Source: Dallia pectoralis (lineage: Eukaryota; Chordata; Actinopteri; Esociformes; Umbridae). From it: 64,000 nucleotides of DNA. The DNA lies in contig CM055754.1 of NCBI GenBank assembly GCA_029465975.1, positions 186,001 to 250,000 on the forward strand. The letters are read 5' to 3'. The notes under the pieces are model-generated. The model saw nothing but the letters and a program-made list of their open reading frames with translations, ran no database searches and was not told the DNA's origin. Each line of letters begins with the position of its first letter. The stretch's first letter is position 1. A program made the translations under genes and the position numbers. Positions 37,791 to 47,760 of this stretch are shown here, piece by piece.

Positions 37791-40700
37791 ATGAAGAAGC
37801 ATTCAGCCAGAGTAGCTCCTCTCAGCTCCTACAGCTCCCAGATCCTAACCTGCCACATCTCTGAAGGTAAAGCCTCTAGACCCGGGTGCCTGGGGAGGAG
37901 AGGAGGTCTGGGGAGGAGAGGAGGTCTTGGGAGGAGAGGAGGTCTGGTGACTGGGGAGGAGAGGAGGTCTGGGGAGGAGAGGAGGTCTGGTGACTGGGGA
38001 GGAGAGGAGGTCTGGTGAGGAGAGGAGGTCTGGGGAGGAGAGGAGGTCTGGGGAGGAGAGGAGGTCTGGTGACTGGGGAGGAGAGGAGGTCTGGGGAGGA
38101 GAGGAAGTCTGGGGAGGAGAGGAGGTCTGGTGCCTGGGGGTGTTTGTGTGTGTGCAGGTTTGTATGAATGTGTGCAGGTGTGTGTGTGTGCAGGTGTGTG
38201 TGTGTGTGTGGGTGTTTGTGTGCAGGTGTGTGTGTGTGGGTGTATGTGTGCAGGTGTGTTTGTGTGTCTACATTTGGGCATTTAGATGTGCTAGTCTGTG
38301 TGTTTGAAATGTACAGCGTCATTCTGTAAGAGCATGGACACATGGTGAGATTAAAGTGTCTTTATACATGCCTTTGGCTCAATGCTGTCAAAATGCTCCC
38401 ATATACAGTGGATATAAAAAGTCACCACATCTTTTAAAATCCCAGTTTTCTGTGATGTTAGAAAATGAGAAAAAGATCAATCATGTCAGAACTTTTTCCA
38501 CCTTTAATAATCTGTGCCATTCCAAATGTAAATCTTCTTCTGGTGAAGCCATGCTTTTCAGGATTTGGTTGTGTGCTTTGGGTTGTTGTCGGACTGAAAG
38601 GTAAACATCCTATTCATCTTCAGTTTTCTAACGGAAATTTTCTTTGTCCAAAAATTGCCTGGTATTTGGAACTATTCATTATTCCCGCCACCCTGACTAA
38701 GGCCTCGGTTCTAGCTGAAGAAAAACAGCCCCAAAGCATGATGCTGTCACCACCATGCTTCACTGTGGGTATGCTGTTCTTTATGTGATGTGCAGTGTTG
38801 TATGGGCTGCCCCATAGACCATACATATAAAAGAATACGGGAGATTGTTGTCACATGTAGCACACAACCTGTACTTGACAGAAATTCCTGCAGCTCCTTT
38901 AATGTTGCATTAGGCCTCTTTGGAAGCCTCCCTGACCAGTTTCTACTCGTCTTTTCATAAGTTTTGTTGGGACGTCCAGGTCTTGGTAATGTCTCTGTTG
39001 TACCATATTTTCCCATCCAGACACGTATACGCATACATGAGCTCACAAACACACATATTTACAGCAACAATGCAGGGTTCTGAGTTTTTTTCTCCATTGC
39101 TAAATTTATTTTTGGACAAATAAATGCATTAAATAGAATGATTGATTGACATGAAAGCTCATTTAAACAAATGTGGATTAGTATTTTGTGTATAAGGTTA
39201 TCTTTATATAAAGCTTTATTGGAATTTATTGGATTTTTTATCTGTGTTTTTGGCTTTCCCTGATGGTTTGTAACTCACCTGTCTTTAAAGGGAATTGAAT
39301 ATTGGACATTTATTACGTTTGGATGGGAGTGTTCCTTCATTATCAACAGGAAACACACCCTGCATATAACCCATTCTATTTATCCATGGATAAGACTTGA
39401 CTACTGATCAATAACCTAAAGCATTTTGATGTGAAGTTTGCTTCTTGCTTACAGTTGGTCAGAGAAGGATACAGAATAAAGATGAGCTGGCCATTCTGCT
39501 ATGATCTGAGCTGAACTTGTATTATTAGTATTGAGCTTGGTTTGTCACGATGGGGATCTTTCTCCCTAAGCTTTGCTCAGGTTTTCACTGAAACCCGTTA
39601 AGGACTCTGGAGACTGTGCACCATGTTCTGCTCCGATTGCAAAATGACTGCTGTAAGGAATATAGAATCAATACACTTCCTGACGTCTGCTCTGACTTCC
39701 TGGTTGGCAGTTGTAGTGAGTTTGATATTGGCTTATTGGTTCTTCTTGTTCAATTGCAAGGAAAATACAAAAGGTTGCTGAAGTTTTAATAATGTTTTTC
39801 TGTAGTTGTTAAGTTGTCAGCACACTGTAGAGGTCACTACTGTATTCATAATGAAAGGTTATTGTGAACGTTTCCTCTTCTAGTTCATTTAAAGATAACA
39901 GAAAGAATGGAACAAACAGGGATCTGGAACATTGACAATTTATTTCTGGTCTAAATTCCATCAATGGAAATGTCTATGTTAAGATCATTGTGCTCTATGC
40001 GGATATTTCTGACATGATATACAAGCTATCACCATGCTAAGACAACATCTTTTTATGAAAGCTTTGCCTTTTACAGTAGGTATTTTAAACTGTGGGTCTG
40101 ACTGCTCACTGAGGACGAATGATCAATACTTGCTTACTTCAGTGATGAAGCCAGGCAGTGTCAGATAATGAAACCTACTGGCCTTCATGAAACACTTAGA
40201 TACCCAGCACTACAGCTTGATTTCAGTTTTTCATAAAGGCCAGTAGGTTTCATTATATTAAGTTATCACAGATAGATACCCAGCACTACAGTTTGATTTA
40301 TCTGTGATAACTTCAGGTGTCATATAATGAAACCTACTGGTCATTATGAAGTCTCATGTTGACACTACTTCACCTCCTCTAAACACTGTGTCTCCTCCTA
40401 CAGAAGAGGAGGGCTCTGAGTCTCATGTTGACACTACTTCACCTCCTCTAAACACTGTGTCTCCTCCTATAGGAGAGGAGGGCTCTGAGTCTCATGTTGA
40501 CACTACTTCACCTCCTCTTAACACTGTGTCTCCTCCTACAGGAGGAGGGCTCTGAGTCTCATGTTGACACTACTTCACCTCCTCTAAACACTGTGTCTCC
40601 TCCTACAGGAGGAGGGCTCTGAGTCTCATGTTGACACTACTTCACCTCCTCTTAACACTGTGTCTCCTCCTACAGGAGGAGGGCTCTGAGTCTCATGTTG

Positions 40701-43700
40701 ACACTACTTCACCTCCTCTAAACACTGTGTCTCCTCCTATAGGAGAGGAGGGCTCTGCGTCTCATGTTGACACTACTTCACCTCCTCTTAACACTGTGTC
40801 TCCTCCTATAGGAGAGGAGGGCTCTGAGTCTCATGTTGACACTACTTCACCTCCTCTTAACACTGTGTCTCCTTCTATAGGAGAGGAGGGCTCAGCGTCT
40901 CATGTTGATACTCCTGGTAGTGAGACCAGTGGAGACGGGACATCCTACCAGACATTTGCTAACACATTACTGAAGGTTCTAGGCGGTCTGCTGTTTGTTC
41001 TTTGTGTCTCCTCCTCCTGCGTGGGCACCAATCAGCTGGTCCAGCTCACATTCAAGTCCTTCTCCTGCCCCTTCTTCATCTCCTGGTTCAGTACCAACTG
41101 GAACATCCTCTTCTTCCCTCTCTACTACGGAGGCCATTTGGTCACCACCCGGGACAAACAGACGCCGATACAGAAATTCAGGTGATTAACCCTTATTGTG
41201 TGACTCTATAGGTTATATGGATGGTATTACATATCTCTCTTGTCATTTCCACTGGGATATTGACCGCAGCAGAACAAATGACCAGTGTAATAATGGCGAT
41301 GTGTGCACATTTCTCTGAAGCATTGCCAAGGTCTTGACAACCAAACAAAAATGCTTTTGACTTCCATCCAAAGTTTTTGCATTCCTGTTCACAGATTTGG
41401 AAATAAATAAGAGGCAAGTAATTTTGGTAAGTGCTCTTACCAACCAAACCCTGTTGAGTTCATTCCCTCTGTCCTGTATTATATCAGAGAGTGCAGCAGG
41501 CTATTTGGGGAAGATGGGATGACCCTCAGGTTGTTCCTGAAACGGACTGCCCCGTTCTCCATCCTGTGGACTTTGACAAACTATCTGTACCTGTTGTCCC
41601 TGAGGAAGCTGACAGCTACTGATGTATCAGCCCTGTACTGTTGTCACAAGGCCTTTGTCTTCCTGCTTTCCTGGATTGTCCTGAAGGATCGCTTCATGGG
41701 TGTACGGGTCAGTACTCCACCACTGACACTGACCCGTCCCACTGACACCACTAACTGACCCGTACCACTGACCCGTACCACTGACCTGTACCACTAACTG
41801 ACCTGTACCACTAACTGACCTGTACCACTGACACCACTAACTGACCCGTACCACTGACACCACTAACTGACCCGTACCACTGACCCGTACCACTGACCTG
41901 TACCACTAACTGACCCGTACCACTGACCTGTACCACTAACTGACCTGTACCACTGACCCGTCCCACTGACACCACTAACTGACCCGTACCACTAACTGAC
42001 CCGTACCACTGACCCGTACCACTAACTGACACGTACCACTAACTGACCCGTACCACTAACTGACCCGTACCACTAACTGACCCGTACCACTGACCCGTAC
42101 CACTGACACTACAGTTAAACAGCTGTTACATTATGATCAAGTATTAATGCTGATTGCTTTATGTCCTTTATCTAAACATGCAGATTGTGGCGGCCATAAT
42201 GGCAATAACAGGCATCGTCATGATGGCTTATGCAGATGGTTTCCATGGTGACTCTATTATAGGTGTGGCCTTGGCTGTGGGATCTGCGTCCACCTCAGCT
42301 CTCTACAAGGTCAGTGTGGTAATCAGGTGTCTGTTAAGTAGGTGTTAATTAGGAATACATACATAGTTTCTATTTTGGCTTCCATCAGAACAACATCCAT
42401 TTGCATTGTCTGTGGTCTCCAGGTGCTATTTAAGATGTTTCTGGGCAGTGCCAACCTGGGTGAGGTAGCTCACTTCCTCTCCACAATGGGTGTCTTCAAT
42501 CTTATCTTCATCTCCATCATCCCCTTCATCTTGTACTTCACCAAAGTGGAGCACTGGGGCTCTTTGTCCTCGCTGCCCTGGGGATACCTGTGTGGCCTGG
42601 CTGGACTCTGGCTTGGTGAGTGGGGATACCAGTGTGGCCTGGCTGGGTGAGTGGGGATACCTGTGTGAGTGGGGATACCAGTGTGGCCTGGCTGGGTGAG
42701 TGGGGATACCAGTGTGAGTGGGGATACCAGTGTGAGTGGGGATACCAGTGTGAGTGGGGATACCAGTGAGGCCTGGCTGGGTGAGTGGTCACATCAATGG
42801 GAAACACACACGTCTCTACTTGGGTTAACCTGATCATTTCTTTTCCAGTGTTTAATATCCTGGTTAATGTCGGCCTGGTTCTCACCTACCCCATCCTCAT
42901 CTCAATAGGGACACTACTCAGTGTGCCCGGAAATGCAGGTATCTGCATGTTTTTTTGTCGACCTGTCTGTATCTGTCTGCCTGCCTGTGTATCTGTGTGT
43001 GTTTGTGTGTAGAGTCCAGCACATTTTAATGGTATCGTCTCTGGAATAATGTATGTAGACCTTCTCATAGTATTGTAGTCCGGAGGTATTTTATCCAGAG
43101 ATCAGCACTTCGGCCCCATGCAGCAAACAGATTACACAGCAAGTCTCACTCACCTCAGAAACCCAATCGTTGATGTGTTTTCACAGACGCAGCAACTCTT
43201 TGTCAGTAAGGGAATATCAGGTTGCTTAGGCGACACAAAATGCCTGCAGACTAGTTCTTTTGCATAACCACAGTGTCCTGCAGGAAGGTCAGTGGGTTAC
43301 GACTGCTTGGTGCTGCGTTTGTTTCTGGACCAATGAAGCGTGGAGATCCCATAGTGATCCTCTGTTTCTGGACCAATGAAGCGTGGAGATCCCATAGTGA
43401 TCCTCTGTTTCTGGACCAATGAAGCGTGGAGATCCCATAGTGATCCTCTGTTTCTGGACCAATGAAGCGTGGAGATCCCATAGTGATCCTCTGTTTCTGG
43501 ACCAATGAAGCGTGGAGATCCCATAGTGATCCTCTGTTTCTGGACCAATGAAGCGTGGAGATCCCATAGTGATCCTCTGTTTCTGGACCAATGAAGCGTG
43601 GAGATCCCATAGTGATCCTCTGTTTCTGGACCAATGAAGTGTGGAGATCCCATAGTGATCCTCTGTTTCTGGACCAATGAAGTGTGGAGATCCCATAGTG

Positions 43701-44420
43701 ATCCTCTGTTTCTGGACCAATGAAGCGTGGAGATCCCATAGTGATCCTCTGTTTCTGGACCAATGAAGCGTGGAGATCCCATAGTGATCCTCTGTTTCTG
43801 GACCAATGAAGTGTGGAGATCCCATAGTGATCCTGTTTCTGGACCAATGAAGCGTGGAGATCCCATAGTGATCCTCTGTTTCTGGACCAATGAAGCGTGG
43901 AGATCCCATAGTGATCCTCTGTTTCTGGACCAATGAAGCGTGGAGATCCCATAGTGATCCTCTGTTTCTGGACCAATGAAGCGTGGAGATCCCATAGTGA
44001 TCCTCTGTTTCTGGACCAATGAAGCGTGGAGATCCCATAGTGATCCTCTGTAAACTCCCATGTTAAACTTGTACTCCTGCTGCTCAGTTGATCCCAGAGT
44101 CCTGTTGTTACTTTGTTCTCCTGTCTCGATTATACCTCACATGTGCTTTATTAATCACCCCATATCCTGCTCCACCAGCGGTAGATGTGTTGAAACATCA
44201 AGTGATCTTTACTGTGGTTCGTCTGGCTGCTACATGCATCATCTGCCTGGGCTTCCTGTTGCTGCTGCTCCCTGAGGAGTGGGACTCCGTCACCCTGCGT
44301 TTCCTCGCTGCCTTCGCAGACAAGAAGTCCGAGGAGCACGGAGAGGAGCTGACAGACTCCAGCATCCACACGCGCAGTCGCAGCCGCGCCAATGGAGCAG
44401 TCTCAATCCCTTCGGCATGA
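37791..44420 (+). CDS. slc35f4: Solute carrier family 35 member F4, 7 coding exons
   Basis: Multi-pass membrane transporter of the drug/metabolite superfamily; its substrate is not established (its relative SLC35F3 is linked to thiamine). Coding exons are 37791-37866, 40881-41181, 41488-41707, 42184-42309, 42423-42615, 42849-42938 and 44179-44420. All junctions are GT-AG with matching phases, giving 1248 nt and 415 residues. The start MKKHSARVAPLS matches the human N terminus. Conserved blocks include FSTNWNILFFPLYYGGH, LWTLTNYLYL, KAFVFLLSWIVLKDRFMGVR, GIVMMAYADGFHGDS and LGFLLLLLPEEWDS. Several hydrophobic segments run through exons 2-7. Exon 2 has three equivalent in-frame acceptors (40743, 40812 and 40881 as first bases), so its N-terminal repeat length is uncertain. 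Neighbour order with ap5m1 and exoc5 favours F4 over F3. Confidence 0.93.
37888..38132. repeat. G-rich 16-18-bp repeat (slc35f4 intron 1)
   Basis: Copies of ggggaggagaggaggtct with tgact insertions, about 14 units. It starts about 20 bp after the exon 1 donor. A TG-rich stretch follows at 38140-38262. Confidence 0.9.
38398..39020 (-). mobile_element. Tc1-like transposon copy, internally deleted
   Basis: It begins cagtggatataaaaagtcac and joins cacctttaataatctgtgcc to transposase-coding sequence, so part of the element between them is missing. The minus strand shows broken Tc1 transposase frames (EAWWWQHH-type region). It lies in slc35f4 intron 1. Confidence 0.7.
39021..40130. other. slc35f4 intron 1, single-copy
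   Basis: No exon or element was recognised in about 1.1 kb. Confidence 0.5.
40166..40348. repeat. Nested inverted repeats (slc35f4 intron 1)
   Basis: ataatgaaacctactggcct near 40166 is mirrored by aaggccagtaggtttcatta near 40235, and the first arm recurs directly near 40325. Between them aagttatcacagat faces atctgtgataactt. gatacccagcactacag occurs twice. This could be a small foldback or MITE-type element. Confidence 0.7.
40349..40900 (+). repeat. 67/69-bp repeat carrying slc35f4 exon 2 acceptors
   Basis: Eight copies of a unit with tctcatgttgacactacttc, aacactgtgtctcctcctat and aggagaggagggctctgag. Each has a pyrimidine tract ending in AG. 69-bp units (ataggagaggag) keep frame and encode SHVDTTSPPLNTVSPPIGEE; shorter units (acaggaggag) shift it. 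The last copy leads into the conserved exon 2. Confidence 0.93.
41725..42112. repeat. 12/18-bp repeat (slc35f4 intron 3)
   Basis: Built from ccactgacccgtac and ccactaactgacccgtac. About thirteen copies contain ACTGACCCGTAC, the exact reverse complement of GTACGGGTCAGT at the exon 3 donor (41702-41713). Confidence 0.93.
42616..42786. repeat. Repeat copying the slc35f4 exon 5 end and donor
   Basis: Units gtgagtggggatacc and cagtgtggcctggctgg follow directly after the exon 5 donor. They resemble tggggatacctgtgtggcct of exon 5 itself (about 42579-42606), joined to copies of the donor GTGAGT. Confidence 0.92.
43316..44049. repeat. 43-bp minisatellite, about 17 copies (slc35f4 intron 6)
   Basis: Near-identical copies of tttctggaccaatgaagcgt followed by ggagatcccatagtgatcctc. 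Open in all three minus frames; not a gene. Confidence 0.96.
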
Positions 44421-45324
44421 CCCCTGACCTGTCAGCTCTGTTGATCCTGTTGGTCCCATCACTGATGATGACTCTGGCGCAGACTACAAACTGAGAGAAA
44501 CTGTCAAAGGTCTGTCACTTTCCCCAGCAACTACTGGGAGTCAAATGAGAGAAAACAAGTCACTGGACGGAATGATGAAAAGTGTCATTTACTTTCTTAA
44601 AATCCACAACAGGGCTCGTTAACCCTAACCTAACCCACGCTCTTAGAACATGTTAGCCTTGAACCTCCTCCATGGACTTTATTCTGTGAATATAAATATT
44701 GACAGGGCCAGTTTGGCTCAATCCAATCTGTATTTATTGAATTTACTCAGAGGTGTATCGATAGAGTATTTACATTTTACTTCTTATGTACGATTATCTA
44801 GAGGAACGGTTTGAGAAATATACTATGCTTAATGTACAGGCTTTTTTCTTTTTTAATAAAAGAAAAAAGACAAGTTGTTTCTTGTAATTGGTGTCAAATC
44901 AGATTGCCTTGTAAACACATGTAAACAGGTTTTCCACATTAGTAAATAAACACACGCTACTTTCCAAACATGAAAACAGTTGACATCTTTCAGTTATCAA
45001 TAATCTGGTCCAGATTAGCTATGGACTTCTGGCAGAGCTTCTGAGGCCTTTTTGTCTTCTATTCGTCCTATTACATCACCTTTGCATGGAAAACACAGAG
45101 GAACACGAACAGCAGCTTCATATGACTGCATAATGACAACCTGCTCAATAGAACATGCAGAGTCTGAGAGTGATCCTTTTGATCAACTACACAAGTACTT
45201 GGTATTAAACTACAGAAGACTGTGAACGTGCATTAACTGTGAATAGATAAGATATGACACGGCCATGTTTCTTATTCTCAGTTCCAAACATCTCCAGTAG
45301 CATGTGACTTTTCCTGTCCTCATT
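44421..45324 (+). other. slc35f4 3' UTR and flank
   Basis: An AATAAA at 44855-44860 lies about 435 bp after the stop and is a good candidate for the polyadenylation signal. The rest is single-copy sequence. Confidence 0.6.
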
Positions 45325-45808
45325 ACTTATATGTGATGATTTAAATATTCCAGGGAGGGGTTGAATCATTATATGTGATGATTTAAATATTCCAGGGAGG
45401 GGTTGAATCATTATATGTGATGATTTAAATATTCCAGGGAGGGGTTGAATCATTATATGTGATGATTTAAATATTCCAGGGAGGGGTTGAATCCTCATTA
45501 CTTATATGTGATGACTTAAATATTCCAGGGAGGGGTTGAATCCTCATTACTTATATGTGATGATTTAAATATTCCAGGGAGGGGTTGAATCCTCATTACT
45601 TATATGTGATGATTTAAATATTCCAGGGAGGGGTTAAATCATTACATATATGTGATGATTTAAATATTCCAGGGAGGGGTTAAATCATTACTTATATGTG
45701 ATGATTTAAATATTGCAGGGAGGGGTTGAATCATTACTTATATGTGATGATTTAAATATTGCAGGGAGGGGTTGAATCATTACTTATATGTGATGATTTA
45801 AATATTCA
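45325..45808. repeat. 39-47-bp minisatellite, about 11 copies
   Basis: Units contain tatatgtgatgatttaaata and ttccagggaggggttgaatc, with an optional ctcattact block. It lies between the convergent slc35f4 and ap5m1 genes. Confidence 0.94.
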
Positions 45809-46811
45809 AAACTGAAACATTAAAGAGTGTCTTATGATCATGTTATGCATGTTCTCTAATTTGTCCCAAGTTATTTCCTTATTTCCATGTGCTGCTGTGA
45901 ATTACTTCTTTGTTTATAACAGAATCCCGGGTGAGTAGTTTATCTGGTTATGCCAGCTCACTTTCTGATTCTGTCAATTATTAGCCACCTCCGAGCACTT
46001 CCCTGCGTCTGTCTACCCAAGCCTGGACAGTTTGGAGTGGAGAGGGGGAGCTTGGAGGCTTAGATAGAGAACAGGGTCTTTCAAGCATTAACTTGGAGTT
46101 AAAATGTAACCTGTGGGGAGAGTTGCCATAGAAACACAGCTCATTATAATGACAAATGTGAAGTGTAAAGACGTGGACGGTAGCTATACCTTCCATGTTA
46201 ATCTCAACTTGTACAGTTGTAACACACAGAGACCAGGTTCCAGACAAAGAGTGGTCATGTTGACAGTGACACGACTAGAACCCACTGGACCCATTGATAC
46301 AGATAACCAAGAGACACCTGGGACAGACGCCAAAACAATTGACACGAAAGGTTAACCGAGAACTCAGTGTCAAGCTAAAAGTTTACAATGATTTCACACC
46401 AAAGAAAAGTGAACTACGTAGCTAGTGAACTAGTAACAGTAGTAAAGTAGCAGACGCTGTGCAACAAGGACTCATACAGCCAGTCAGCAAGAAAAAGAGC
46501 TAAAGACTACAGCACAAGTGAGATGAGACAAGTTCCTCTGATTTCAACTGACTACAATTCAAAGGTTTAAATAAATATTAAAATTTCTCACTGCAAAATA
46601 AGACTTTTCCTCAAAGCGAAGCATGGATTGTGGTTTATTGCAGCCAGCATGTTGTCAACAGCAGAGGGTTAGAGGTGGAGAATGGGTTCTGTAGGCTCCA
46701 GGCCCGGACAGAGACATGTGGCACCTTGTCCAAGTCTGCCAGAGGGAGACCAGCACCAGAAGGCCAGTCATTCCACATCACAATGGACCAGCTCTGCTGT
46801 ATCAACCATCC
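45809..46811. other. Intergenic spacer, no gene recognised
   Basis: Short open frames only. No homology was recognised on either strand. Confidence 0.45.
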
Positions 46812-47031
46812 CCACCAGGAGATTACAGGTTAGAAGCTCTCACTACCAGGAGACTACAGGTTAGAAGCTCTCACTACCAGGAGATTACAGGTTAGAAGCT
46901 CTCACTACCAGGAGATTACAGGTTAGAAGCTCTCACTATCAGGAGATTACAGGTTAGAAGCTCTCACTACCAGGAGATTACAGGTTAGAAGCTCTCACTA
47001 CCAGGAGATTACAGGTTAGAAGCTCTCACCA
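46812..47031. repeat. 31-bp minisatellite, about 7 copies
   Basis: Copies of gagattacaggttagaagct followed by ctcactaccag. Confidence 0.94.
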
Positions 47032-47535
47032 CATGGTGGGTAGGGCAGGGAGTGCTGCTTTATCTTTATTACAATAGGCACATTGATTGTTACATTTATC
47101 CCATTTCACGACACACAATTTCTAACTAAGGCCATTGCTTATACTCCCAGTGAACACAGGACAGTCAATGTGAAGATGTGAGTCTTTTGAATGCACATCC
47201 AATAGTATTCAGGTTCTTATCTCTGCCTGCTCAACCAAAAGGTCTATACCAGAATCCTTACAAAACAAAAACAAATGCACTCTATGGCCTTTCAACTTTA
47301 GCTCTCATACAGTCAAGACACCACAAGTTAGAAATTGCATAATCCATTTTAGATTAGACAGAGACTGTGAGAAGAACAAAAACCAGTCTTCCCATAATGG
47401 TAATGGTGCCATTATTTTCATATATTCACTCTTGATTCATAGATTCAACCTCATATCTGTGTCTTGCTGAATTATTGTGCTGTGGAGATCGATCACATAA
47501 TTTGTCCATCCCAGACATTTAATTGGTGCTGTTCT
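47032..47535 (-). other. Probable ap5m1 3' UTR
   Basis: On the minus strand an AATAAA at 47070-47065 lies about 640 bp past the ap5m1 stop codon and could end the transcript. No other feature was seen. Confidence 0.45.
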
Positions 47536-47760
47536 ATATTGTAGAGTCTCATTTTACAGCATCATGTGACCAGAAGACAACGGTGCATTGCCTGTAGAGT
47601 CCAATCTAACAGCATCATGTGACCCATCTTACAGCATCATGTGACCAGAAGACACTGGTGCATTGCCTGTAGAGTCCAATCTAACAGAATCATGTGACCC
47701 ATCTTACAGCATCATGTGACCAGAAGACACCGGTGCAGTGTCGGTAGAGTTCCAGATGTA
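47536..47760 (-). repeat. About 76-bp repeat made from the ap5m1 last coding exon
   Basis: On the minus strand GTGTCTTCTGGTCACATGAT followed by GCTGTAA, which encodes the last residues and stop, occurs three times: once as coding sequence and twice more in the 3' UTR. Sequence from about GGAACTCTAC onward is included in each copy. Confidence 0.9.

Noticed and set aside
43251..44061. Three overlapping minus frames of about 250 codons
   Set aside because: All three frames of a 43-bp intronic minisatellite are open, so none is informative.
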